NCBI GenBank assembly: GCA_964631745.1
Contig: CAZVWV010000054.1
Location: 1-22,226 of the forward strand
DNA: 22,226 bases
Direction: 5' to 3'
Origin: CAZVWV01 sp964631745
GTDB taxonomy: Bacteria; Bdellovibrionota_C; UBA2361; JBGSMV01
Below are positions 10,301-15,790 of the stretch, one piece after another. Made by a program: the position numbers and the translations under genes. A model generated the notes under the pieces. The model was not told the origin of the DNA. It made no database searches and saw only the letters and a program-made list of their open reading frames with translations. Position 1 is the first letter of the stretch, and each line of letters starts with the position of its first letter.

Positions 10301-11839
10301 GCGGATAGTCGAGCCAACGTATTTCGATATGATAAGAGCGGGAATCTACGGCGCTCAAGCGGACGGCGCATAGACTATGATGAGCGCCAGCAGGTAAAGG
10401 CGATTCATAGCACCTATAATTTGTCCTCCCAGTTTACCTACGACTCATCCGGTCGTAGAGTGGGCGAGGTAGATTACAGCGATTGCTATCCAGTTCATAC
10501 TGGAAGCGGAGCTAGCCAGGACTGCTCTACAGCGCAGCTACGCGAAGCTGGAGCCCAGAAATTCTTCTTTGGTGACCTAGAGCACCGCTGGGTGACGAGT
10601 GTAAATGGATATGTGCCAGTACTGAAATTCGCTGTTGGTGGACGGCTGCTAATGGAAGCCCCGCTTAGCGCATCCTCCCTAACTAATCGGCTCTTTATGG
10701 CAGACCATCTTGGCTCGATACAGCGAGTGATCGACGGGAACACATTTGCCGATATCGAAAACTACCGCGTCTACTACCCATTCGGCACTCCACAATCAGG
10801 GCAGCTCTCAGATGGACAGTCCAAAGGGTATAACGGGAACGAAACTGACACCATGACAAACCTTGTCGATTACGCAGCACGTCAATACGACCCAACTATG
10901 GGACGTTTCGTGATGGCGGACTCAATCGTGCCAAATCCTCTCGACCCTCAGAGTTGGAACGGGTACAGCTATGTTAGAAATAATCCGGTAAACAGGATCG
11001 ACCCGACCGGGCATTGGGATGGACCATTGGTTGTGCCTGACTATGGTCCAATGGCTGAAAATTTAGAACGGGCTGGGACATATCATTCAAATTGGGTGCT
11101 AGAACGCCTGGCGGACGGGCATTTAAGTGTAATTCAGTTTTCTTCGAGTTATGCAGAACAAAGTCAGCTACGCCCTAGCGTTAAATACGCAGAACTGTCA
11201 AATACTTTCGGCCATGGAGTGATAGTTGTTGGTAAAGGTGGTGAATTAGACACAAGCGGATTAATCCGCGAAGCAGCCGTATTTCGCATCGCGGTGGATG
11301 CGGCCGGCGGTGCGGCAGGTAATATAGATAGAGTCGCCGCTAGGGCCTGGGGGCTAATGGCGGTTGACGAGCACGTGAAGATGCTTTGGGCTAAACAAAA
11401 TGGCGGGGACCCTATGGCACGCATTGATCCTACCGAAAGCCAAAGTATGATGGATAGAAATATTCTTCGTGCAATGGATGACTTAGGAGTTGGTGAAGGC
11501 AATAAGAAAAACGATACATTGGCAAGAATGAGCATCAATAAGCTTCCGAAAAGAGATGCCGCCCTTAAGCGCCTAGCTGTTTATGGAATGTATGCAAAGC
11601 TGGCTGAGGCCGGGCGCAAATTTGGTGCCTTGCCCAAATTCTTCCAGGCCTGGGGAGCCATTGGAGATTTTAATGACTATAGACAGGCCGAGGAAAATCC
11701 AGACGAATATCTTCGTCGCTTCACGGAGGAGCCGAATATTTTGTTTAGGTTTGGCCGTTTTGCGATGAACCCGCACGCGGCATTTAAGGCGTTTAACCAA
11801 AACGCCATTAACGAAGCCAATCGAAAGCCCGCTAGTTAG
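4361..11839 (+). CDS. Giant SpvB/FG-GAP/YD-repeat (Rhs) protein
   Basis: The product is 2,492 residues, probably secreted or surface-exposed. A hydrophobic N-terminal segment (about 22-52) suits a long signal sequence. An SpvB/TcdB-type N-terminal domain (about 105-400) has SGDGRYGISIPLPAG and GKGWALGG. Six FG-GAP-like Ca-binding motifs (DVNGDG, DFNGDG, DLNMDG, DFNNDG, DVNHDG, DINGDG) start near 441, 510, 580, 682, 758 and 822. YD/RHS repeats span about 1190-2010. A dockerin-like insert (about 1845-1905) has DYTRDGQVNLSDL. The RHS core ends at D2214-P-T-G. The last ~273 residues are an unrecognised tip. In Rhs/TcC families the core forms a shell around a C-terminal toxin; an effector tip here is inference. 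Start ATG 4361 has GGAG about eight bases upstream. No cognate immunity gene follows on this strand. Confidence 0.93.
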   Translation: MLLPARISPSLLIFPKSVEFLKCLIGFAVGAVQGVSTTLLMAYLVICPVQYVYAIPYEQRGADYSGPQPSEEQRSEQGGGDDILTEVSHPPSVPMPKQASNGSVLGSSEEYFSESGDGRYGISIPLPAGVSGLTPSLSLGYSSSSSVTSVVGKGWALGGLYKIERTSSGGGLPQYGQNGDVFVIDSPVASGELVCLNAVLQEDKWVCQGDYDTLSRSFAKVKRKNSGGNNYWEVTGQDGTLYTFGGTTSTIYGSGPGSTTFEQTHTWFLREIRDLNGNTIVYNWDNLTGHPSLASISYGGRKVLFRYEAFSEAQPRFISYARAGVDNLTQFLKKIYIVYNNKTLGGVELTYNEAGKSPNPATEKYLTKVQFFGPAASAPVESNLTDTSVSPPYAPQKYQFSYTQQAIGSGVGGAWEQFSTGFNIPLTFAANGAETNFRVGDVNGDGREDLILAEKVYGPSGSQPMANWGVHLGTANGWSSTAVATSAGDMPFGFGFQGHPGLSTGAVVGDFNGDGCQDVQEAYSDYLDAGIVYHAVSFSNCGTLNDPLKFTQVVLTSGPRILDLASSPARAIDYGVRATDLNMDGQTDLFKLCNDKFFYSPDPADRCGDSGAYISTSQGRTFVNYGDVSSPLQGVPFPIGWQQADTFNVSFSDHYPAFTIVDGSNIFYYPASSGSSGDQLVDFNNDGLSDLYAPSDSRYVGSYVQTNGDYDNLFWNRGILSPALGIFELGGSGYYPAIQNAPDFYDTNHLSLGRMFLDVNHDGLPDVLTPDGAYINMGYSGPWTAPVMSWSTTVDARFKPPVQIVLRDSNYPTAPTGSAIIDINGDGLQDLVQSGGTVNNLATGAALAKSKYPGLLEQVTLPTGGTVNFEYKPSTDSTVHVRDGVLATMGSVRQLLKKVKVNDGRQTTTSESVTELTYYNGHNIVDEETSNLNPYWRYRGFGGFQRVKIVSNPSTSNQVVVEKWFNNLDWMYSGKTTRELVSLSGSGNEDPSWEPVDVSDITALDVHSFSLNTYKLPGSQDERPFFTPLESSKSYAFEGSVSQSIESHTSYVYSSATGRLMVQSASIGNEVSPDVEIPLKVNYQYYENETLGLVLPCYEKVSLIDINNPSQSTALNIQQYGYPGTTFAAEACGGTATKPTVTAQGTWGYNSSGVLVPSMKLVKYRTYNTNGSLKCESGADGDTGCTNSRRTQYEYDATDGVLPTRKTVAGLYGDTIYDMNYLRVDRSVSNTGVVTRFVYDNLGRVTSTYLKSAGLTGEWKLSETNYHDEVAGQPGEQYVESKKLAQLLTVDGAQVDKYVVEKSYQDGLGRNYYSESYYTSAPSGKRCGGVIYDQEGRIVISTMPLESTPACTRSNYKYGVIPAWDVLPQTQTQYDNKGRPEIVTTVDQTFVKNVYKLEDVTLERAGMTVSRTITCLPNVDCDNGTSKEKGEVLYGASGLPRLVREYATNTQGTPYTTRYNYDAQGNLVEFIDHLQNGSWFEYNNIGQITKTMGMDTSNCGPTKAEKQSCATQYTYNSYGDLYEVTTALGKVFRNHYDGKGRLTCSDAGTLVSSGTACDCYNMQEVNPNSTEKNTYFNSVDQCRIYDDTQGTETSAAWDSGQLLKTKDRSGVENLNRNVIGAVNYNRKMICLNRNYGTQGLECTEAIVNNSIDISGLPLKRTFTAGANGAEVKYGYDSRARLNSIKLNGEEIVKGFVYNDATGSGELAQVEYKAPGAAANKWVRNSYTYSGLNVPAVSREFRLTSALSEKVDVGAPNRTLHSLLYNTYDARGNITSLTDQTARSSQGLNWAFAYDQLERLYDVTLTGAGFNTEYINYTYDAIGNRTGLTHTRSVNTSLSPLITPFGAVADYTRDGQVNLSDLIPFGAMFSNAVPDSIATFADNDFSGYGTPGNINLGDQIVFNAQINASSYNGGQYSPQCRERSLMNTQYGQFYVSYANSGIQPPVTCTNPLDTPPPPTVINWAYGTNAGAGGKAGPHAVSADSRANVFRYDKSGNLRRSSGRRIDYDERQQVKAIHSTYNLSSQFTYDSSGRRVGEVDYSDCYPVHTGSGASQDCSTAQLREAGAQKFFFGDLEHRWVTSVNGYVPVLKFAVGGRLLMEAPLSASSLTNRLFMADHLGSIQRVIDGNTFADIENYRVYYPFGTPQSGQLSDGQSKGYNGNETDTMTNLVDYAARQYDPTMGRFVMADSIVPNPLDPQSWNGYSYVRNNPVNRIDPTGHWDGPLVVPDYGPMAENLERAGTYHSNWVLERLADGHLSVIQFSSSYAEQSQLRPSVKYAELSNTFGHGVIVVGKGGELDTSGLIREAAVFRIAVDAAGGAAGNIDRVAARAWGLMAVDEHVKMLWAKQNGGDPMARIDPTESQSMMDRNILRAMDDLGVGEGNKKNDTLARMSINKLPKRDAALKRLAVYGMYAKLAEAGRKFGALPKFFQAWGAIGDFNDYRQAEENPDEYLRRFTEEPNILFRFGRFAMNPHAAFKAFNQNAINEANRKPAS
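11018..11836 (+). other. Variable-looking C-terminal tip of the Rhs protein
   Basis: This codes for residues about 2220-2492, after the DPTGHW end of the RHS core. I recognise no toxin family. The first 100 residues are mixed, the remainder charged and helical (LPKRDAALKRLAVYGMY, EENPDEYLRRF). Glutamate is mostly GAA here but overwhelmingly GAG in the preceding core, a visible codon shift. Polymorphic Rhs toxins exchange exactly this segment, so recent replacement is plausible. Confidence 0.6.
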
Positions 11840-11903
11840 ATTGAGCAAGCCATAAGAAGCGGCGGAATGAGGGTGTTCCTGGGAGTCGTCTCATAGTCGA
11901 GCC

Positions 11904-11957
11904 GGGGTCAATAACTTAACGCAACACTTAGAATACGGAGTGAGTCTAAGTTGTTGA
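11904..11957. repeat. Third copy of cassette-end repeat, with a different partner arm
   Basis: Bases 11904-11927 match the first 24 bases of the right inverted-repeat arm (one mismatch). Past that point the sequence differs, yet it still pairs. TCAATAACTT (11908-11917) pairs fully with AAGTTGTTGA (11948-11957, one G/T pair). An alternative stem joins CAACACTTAGA (11922-11932) to TCTAAGTTGTTG (11945-11956) with one bulged base. It lies 64 bases past the rhs stop codon and just before the AAC-rich tract. Confidence 0.75.
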
Positions 11958-11984
11958 ATCCGCCGGTAGGGCAATAAAGGTGGG

Positions 11985-12080
11985 CTCGACGTTGATGGTC
12001 GTCGCGTTAACGACAACAACAACCTGAACGACAACGACAATCCTAACAACGGTGCGTTGGTTGTTCTCCCCCTCGCGGAA
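11985..12080 (+). other. AAC-codon-rich tract, candidate DGR template/variable repeat
   Basis: The stretch 12009-12050 reads in one frame as NDNNNLNDNDNPNN, almost all AAC/GAC, then GALVVLP. Diversity-generating retroelements use template repeats rich in AAC because adenines are the mutated positions, and the translated repeat is Asn-rich. A stop codon (TAG) lies upstream in this frame at about 11966, and no start precedes the tract, so as it stands it is not an expressed gene. The neighbouring bAvd gene supports a DGR origin. I find no second copy in the window and no reverse transcriptase. The coding sense is opposite to the bAvd gene, which is unusual for a template repeat. Confidence 0.5.
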
Positions 12081-12100
12081 CTTCTATCTCCCTTTTTTTA

Positions 12101-12364
12101 TTACTTCTGGCGAAGACTTTTGAGCCAGCCGCCACGCATCCGGCCAATCTCATCAGTAATGGCTTGAAGGGCTATATATTTTTTCTGGTCGATTACTTTT
12201 GTGTCATTGGCCAGCCTTAAAAAGACTCGCAGCATGTCCACATGGGCGCTAACACGGGTAAGAAGCTCAGCTCGTCTCTCGGTTGGCACGTATCCGACTT
12301 GAAGCAGCACATAAAGTTGAAGGAAATATATAGACCGGACCGCGCGCGAAGCGCTGGATCCCAA
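12101..12364 (-). CDS. bAvd-family four-helix-bundle DGR accessory protein, probably truncated
   Basis: The C-terminal 70 residues fit the bAvd family of DGR accessory proteins: MLRVFLRLANDTKVID, then KKYIALQAITDEIGRMRGGWLKS (family pattern LRxLLRLAxDLxLIxxxxYexxxxxldEIGRxxGGW). Avd proteins form a basic pentameric four-helix barrel that binds the DGR reverse transcriptase and its template RNA. This frame holds only 87 residues from a TTG, against about 110-125 normally, and a TAA lies eight codons upstream. The preceding reading frame contains HLPNKYTIAR, resembling the FPKxxRYTLG block that normally begins Avd. A one-base indel near 12365 may therefore have split the gene. No reverse transcriptase is nearby, so the gene is probably an orphan or decaying. 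Confidence 0.7.
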   Translation of the reverse strand: MGSSASRAVRSIYFLQLYVLLQVGYVPTERRAELLTRVSAHVDMLRVFLRLANDTKVIDQKKYIALQAITDEIGRMRGGWLKSLRQK

Positions 12365-12369
12365 TTGTT

Positions 12370-12764
12370 TCTGGCAATGGTGTACTTATTAGGCAGGTGT
12401 TGAGATTGGATTACCCGCTTTGCTGGTTCCTGATATCCGCCGAGCATCGACAAGCCATTCCTCAGCCCTCCTATGATACTCACGATGGCCAAAACGAGAA
12501 AGAACCAACGTGCCCATGGGCGGCGTTTACGAAAGCTTATCGCGGCCAAAATGGAGATAAGAAAAAGTGAAGCAAATAAGGGAAGTGTGCGCGAGAGAAA
12601 ATCGTGGACTTTTTGTCGAACGCTGTATAATCTTCGAGACTCACCGGACCAATAACTGCACCAACGATCAGGCCCAGTATTGGAACGCCGATAAAGAAAA
12701 AGACAATCTCTGAATCGATCACAGAAAGATCGGACTTTGGGTTGGATCGGTCTACATTCGTCAT
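12370..12764 (-). pseudogene. Small multi-pass membrane protein broken by a frameshift
   Basis: From ATG 12764 the frame reads MTNVDRSNPKSDL, then one membrane segment (IVFFFIGVPILGLIVGAVIG), up to the CAAAAAG run at about 12615. Beyond it, hydrophobic coding continues in the -1 frame with two more segments (LPLFASLFLISILAAISF and WFFLVLAIVSIIGGL). Read across the A run, the pieces make a coherent three-pass protein of about 125 residues. Past about 12400 the second frame overlaps the bAvd gene without a stop of its own, so the true end is unclear. An indel in the A run is the simplest cause; programmed -1 slippage is possible but the heptamer is not ideal. The family is unknown. Confidence 0.5.
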
Positions 12765-13009
12765 GGAATTTGAAGGCTGCATAACGGCCCAATTACAATA
12801 TTTCTCCAAAACGTTATCGAGTATATCAACTCAAGTCAAAATGCGTCTAAGGCACCAAAATCATTCTCAACTAATTTTACCAAGGTTGTGTTCCATTCGT
12901 CACTTGTGCTGGTATCCCGTCACTTTCATAGAAATCACCATCCCAAAAGCAAGGAAGCAGCTGAGATACCAATATAGAAAAGTAACAGTCCGCATAGCCG
13001 CAACCTGGC
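12765..13009. other. Intergenic region with traces of coding sequence
   Basis: No gene I can support. On the minus strand, CGLLLFYIGISAASLLLGW and, in another frame, GIPAQVTNGTQPW look like pieces of a small decayed membrane protein, but stops and frame changes interrupt them. Confidence 0.3.
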
Positions 13010-13774
13010 CTAAAAGCTAGCTTTTCTCTTCTCAATAAAAGCCAGCATGGTCTCTTGCGCATCTGGGCTTACCGAACTCTCTGCCATAATCTCGGTCGCA
13101 AAATCATAGGCTTCCTGCGTGGAAAGCGCTTGCTGTTTGTAGTAGGCCGACTTGCCAAGAGCTTTAGATGCGGCGCTTCCTCGGCTCACTAGCTCTGCAA
13201 ACTCTAGGGCCTGACTAAGTAACAGTTCCGGCGGCAGCACTCGATTGATCATGCCCCATTCGAGCGCTTGCGCTGCCGAGACTGGCTCCCCGGAAAATAG
13301 CATCTCAAGCGCGCGTTTGCTTGGGAGCACACGAGAAACTGCTACCATGGGAGTAAAACAGAACCAGCCGCCTTTACCACCAGGTGTTGCAAAGGTGGCG
13401 TTACTTGCCGCCACAGCAAGATCACAAGACAGCGCCAGTTGAGAACCGGCCCCGAAGGCTGCGCCTTGAACAACCGCAACCACCGGTTGCGGCATGGCTT
13501 GAAGGGCAAGCATTAGCTCTGAGCAGCTTTGAATTAGGGTTCTCTGGCTTGTAAGCGGCTGCGCGTGCATGCTTGCAAAATCATGTCCGGCGCAAAAGGC
13601 TGGACCGCTGCCGGTCAATATTACACAACGCGCAGATGAGCTCCCGATCTGTTTTAGCTTTTCTCGGGCCAAAAGAATCATCTCTAAGGTCAGCGCATTT
13701 CTGCGTTCGGGTCGGTTAAGGCACAGCTCTTCGATACCGTGCGGATGCGACCTTGTGATAACTAGTTCCGTCAT
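13010..13774 (-). CDS. Enoyl-CoA hydratase/isomerase family protein, ECHDC3-like
   Basis: A full-length 254-residue crotonase-fold protein. The two oxyanion-hole segments are AFCAGHDF (about 59-66) and GAAFGAGSQLALSCDLA (about 104-120). The block FATPGGKGGWFCFTP...KRALEMLFSGEP and the C-terminal LGKSAYYKQ resemble the ECHDC3 subgroup rather than classical hydratases. At the position of the catalytic Glu of QPE (rat Glu144) there is Gly (TPG), whereas the second Glu (ALEML, rat Glu164) is kept. Simple hydratase activity is therefore doubtful; the acyl-CoA substrate is unknown. ATG 13774 has GGAAG about ten bases upstream, embedded in the end of the thioesterase gene. The five-base gap indicates an operon with it. 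Probably cytoplasmic acyl-CoA metabolism. Confidence 0.9.
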   Translation of the reverse strand: MTELVITRSHPHGIEELCLNRPERRNALTLEMILLAREKLKQIGSSSARCVILTGSGPAFCAGHDFASMHAQPLTSQRTLIQSCSELMLALQAMPQPVVAVVQGAAFGAGSQLALSCDLAVAASNATFATPGGKGGWFCFTPMVAVSRVLPSKRALEMLFSGEPVSAAQALEWGMINRVLPPELLLSQALEFAELVSRGSAASKALGKSAYYKQQALSTQEAYDFATEIMAESSVSPDAQETMLAFIEKRKASF

Positions 13775-13779
13775 GCGGG

Positions 13780-14241
13780 TTATCTTCCAATACGAATAGC
13801 AAGGACTTGCCCACTATCGCAAATTTTTCCATCACAAACGAGATCGCATTCGACCAAAGTCTTACGGCCTTCAACTGATTTAACCTTGGCTTTTAGAACC
13901 AGCTCTTGATTGACCGCGCAGGCGGCTTTAAAGTTGACCTCAAGTTTCCCGGTCACGTACCAAATCTTAGGAGCGCTGCCCACCTCGCGCCCCTCGCGGC
14001 GATAGGCGTTGGCCATAGCCAAATTCACGCAATGACAATCAATCAGCGTAGAGACCACGCCGCCATTTAACACATCTGTGCTTCCGGCGCAGTGATGCGC
14101 CGCTGGACGAAACCTGCACTCGGCCGTCTCATCATCTAAAAGATAACTCTTGATACGAAGTCCGTGAGGATTTTGCGGCCCGCAGCCGTAACAGTGATTT
14201 TCGTCTCCGATTAGGTCTTGGATGGGGAGTTGATCTGTCAT
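13780..14241 (-). CDS. PaaI-type hotdog-fold thioesterase
   Basis: A small 4HBT/PaaI-type hotdog protein. HCYGCGPQNPHGLRI is the conserved opening of this subgroup. LNGGVVSTLIDCHCVNLAMA is the central helix with its likely catalytic Asp. KLEVNFKAAC and VEGRKTLVECDLVCDGKICDSGQVLAI are the late strands. Members hydrolyse acyl-CoA thioesters as homo-oligomers; the substrate is not predictable here. I prefer ATG 14241 (154 residues). A TTG at 14274 would add 11 residues, and neither start has a clear ribosome binding site. The ECHDC3-like gene follows after five bases with its binding site inside this gene's last codons, so both are probably translated together. A thioesterase next to a crotonase suggests turnover of an acyl-CoA intermediate. 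Confidence 0.85.
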   Translation of the reverse strand: MTDQLPIQDLIGDENHCYGCGPQNPHGLRIKSYLLDDETAECRFRPAAHHCAGSTDVLNGGVVSTLIDCHCVNLAMANAYRREGREVGSAPKIWYVTGKLEVNFKAACAVNQELVLKAKVKSVEGRKTLVECDLVCDGKICDSGQVLAIRIGR

Positions 14242-14289
14242 CGAGGGAGTAGTTTTAGGGATCAGATCTGACAAGTCAAGGGTTAACTG

Positions 14290-14574
14290 TTAGGGCCAAG
14301 CCAATGCTCTGGCGATGAATGAATCTTTATATTTATGCCAGTCGTGCAAAATAGCGGGATCGAAATCAGCGCCATTTGGCCAAACGACCGTATGCACTTC
14401 TGGATCAATCGTCACCCGATTAAACAGTGAAAAGTCCTTCAGCGGGCCAAAAATCTCACCTCGAAGAACGTCAGAGAGATCAATCACCTGTTCTATACCG
14501 TCATCGAATTTGACTCTTAGGGTGTATGGTTCTAATACTTGACAGGATGTTATTTTATAAATTGGATGATTCAT
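14290..14574 (-). CDS. DUF2442 domain protein
   Basis: The 94-residue product matches DUF2442: KITSCQVLEPYTLRVKFDDGIEQ (first strands), DLSDVLRGEIFGPLKD, FNRVTIDPEVHTVVWPNGADFDPAILH. The VWPNGADxxPxxLHD block is diagnostic. The function of the family is not established. It is often found directly after a DUF4160 gene, as here, where the pair resembles a two-gene toxin-antitoxin-like or defence-island module; that role remains unproven. ATG 14574 has AGGGA about ten bases upstream, overlapping the end of the DUF4160 gene eleven bases away, so the two are translationally linked. Confidence 0.9.
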   Translation of the reverse strand: MNHPIYKITSCQVLEPYTLRVKFDDGIEQVIDLSDVLRGEIFGPLKDFSLFNRVTIDPEVHTVVWPNGADFDPAILHDWHKYKDSFIARALAWP

Positions 14575-14585
14575 ATAATGGTTCC

Positions 14586-14855
14586 CTATTCGAGCGGTTT
14601 AATTGGAGATGGCTTCCTTCCATTCTGCAGTAATTCCCAGTCTACTCTGAGTTCGTCGTAATGCAATTCAGCCCAAGCCTCAACCAGCCTCTGCTGTTTT
14701 CGTGGAATTTCTCCAGCAATTAGTCCCACTGGGTCGAGAGCAAAAATGGCAACATGTTCCCCGTAATAAGCATGAAAGTGCGGCTCATGGTGCGGCGCAT
14801 TTGGTTCCATATACATTCTAATGATTATCCCAAAAAATCTGGAAAGTTCAGGCAT
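14586..14855 (-). CDS. DUF4160 domain protein
   Basis: The 89-residue product matches DUF4160 over its whole length: MPELSRFFGIIIRMY, the His-rich HHEPHFHAYYGEHVA, then GEIPRKQQRLVEAWAELHYDEL and a short tail. The PHFHA motif is the family signature and could bind metal. The usual length is 80-90 residues, so the gene is complete. ATG 14855 gives the canonical MPELSRFFGI start. It heads the two-gene unit with DUF2442, eleven bases away. Unlike its neighbours, it seems to be transcribed from a promoter almost touching the start codon. Confidence 0.9.
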   Translation of the reverse strand: MPELSRFFGIIIRMYMEPNAPHHEPHFHAYYGEHVAIFALDPVGLIAGEIPRKQQRLVEAWAELHYDELRVDWELLQNGRKPSPIKPLE

Positions 14856-14864
14856 ATTCTTGAG

Positions 14865-14873
14865 ATTATATCA
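14865..14873 (-). promoter_or_regulatory. Extended -10 promoter of DUF4160-DUF2442 pair
   Basis: On the minus strand TGATATAAT is a perfect extended -10 element (TGnTATAAT). The -35 region is poor (TGTCAA at a 17-base spacing). Initiation about seven bases on would fall one to five bases before ATG 14855, giving a nearly leaderless mRNA; no strong ribosome binding site is visible. Confidence 0.5.
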
Positions 14874-14924
14874 CAAACTTAACCGATTGACATTACCTCC
14901 TCAGAACTACTGCCAGGTAAGCGT

Positions 14925-15767
14925 TCACCTTATTTGCGCTCCAATTACTCCCCCTCCACGCCCGGAACTAACCAACATCGCCAAAATAACCGCGGGTGCA
15001 AAGCTGCACACTACGGCAGCGCCGCTGGGTAGGTCTAACAGATATGAGAGGATGATTCCAAGGGCAGAGACTGCTGTGCCTACTCCCCAGGCCACGGCCA
15101 GCGAGGATCTGAAATTAGCGCAGAGTAACCGGGCGCATATGGCTGGGGCGATTAAGAAGGAAAACACTAACAGCACGCCGCCAAGCTCTACGGAGCTTGT
15201 TACTACTAGCGCAAAGGTTCCGTAAAAGAGTAGATCGTAGAGGGCGGTATTGGTGCCTGTTTCTATTGGATTTTCCGGATCAAAGGAGAGCTGCATAAAT
15301 CTTTTGCGCGCAAAATAATGGATTAGGCCGACTGCGGAGTAAAGCACCAGCACGTAAAGAATCTCCTTCCAGCTCACAAAGAGTAGGTGACCAACTAGAA
15401 GGCTCTTAAGCTCCTCGCCGCCTTCCGGCGAGCGGCTTAGCACTAACACTAACGCCGCTGCCGAAATCGCGTATACTAGTCCGATCATGGCTTCTTGCGG
15501 AACACGCTTTGATTGACTTCGCGAAAGGGTAAAGATCGCTGCGCCTATTAGGGCAAACGATAGGGAGCAGAGATAGCTGCCTTCGCTGTGAAGCCCAAAT
15601 CCGAATAGATAGCCCACTGTGGCACCCAGGGCGGCGATCTGTGCTAAAGCTAAATCCACGAAGATAACCCCGCGCGCCAAAATGTGTAACCCTAAGTAAG
15701 CGTGCATGCCTGTGAGGACCAGGCAAACTAAAAAAGCCGGGAGCATTAGTTCAATTGCGTCATACAT
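14925..15767 (-). CDS. Metal ABC transporter permease, ABC-3 (ZnuB/MntB) family
   Basis: The 280-residue product has about eight hydrophobic segments. It carries the ABC-3 family motif GVIFVDLALAQIAALG (about residues 33-48) and the conserved late block SSVELGGVLLVFSFLIAPAICARLL. It forms the inner-membrane channel of a Zn/Mn/Fe importer. The binding-protein gene ends 23 bases upstream on the same strand, so they share a transcript. No ATPase gene (ZnuC/MntA type) occurs in the window, so the energising subunit must lie elsewhere or be shared. The metal cannot be set from the permease; zinc is the likeliest by context. ATG 15767 has no clear ribosome binding site. Confidence 0.9.
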   Translation of the reverse strand: MYDAIELMLPAFLVCLVLTGMHAYLGLHILARGVIFVDLALAQIAALGATVGYLFGFGLHSEGSYLCSLSFALIGAAIFTLSRSQSKRVPQEAMIGLVYAISAAALVLVLSRSPEGGEELKSLLVGHLLFVSWKEILYVLVLYSAVGLIHYFARKRFMQLSFDPENPIETGTNTALYDLLFYGTFALVVTSSVELGGVLLVFSFLIAPAICARLLCANFRSSLAVAWGVGTAVSALGIILSYLLDLPSGAAVVCSFAPAVILAMLVSSGRGGGVIGAQIR

Positions 15768-15790
15768 AGTCGTATTCGTAGAACCCTTTC

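Noticed and set aside
11164..11538. 124-residue antisense frame opposite the Rhs tip, as a possible immunity gene
   Set aside because: Composition is Ser/Pro/Ala shadow-like, it is antisense to the intact tip and has no start signals.
11904..11965. Integron attC site: ACTTAAC fits RYYYAAC and GTTGAAT fits GTTRRRY
   Set aside because: The spacing is short and the cassette-end copies at 1-50 and 2213-2262 lack the second box; no integrase gene is visible. Kept only as an idea under the fold-conservation finding.
12217..12792. 191-residue frame on the minus strand
   Set aside because: Only its middle (about 12400-12620) looks coding, as part of the frameshifted membrane protein. The first part is a shadow of the neighbouring frame and the last part a shadow of the bAvd gene.
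13012..13025. Palindrome AAAAGCTAGCTTTT at the crotonase stop codon as a terminator
   Set aside because: It lies within the last codons, has an A/T-rich stem and no GC-rich part or trailing T run of its own.
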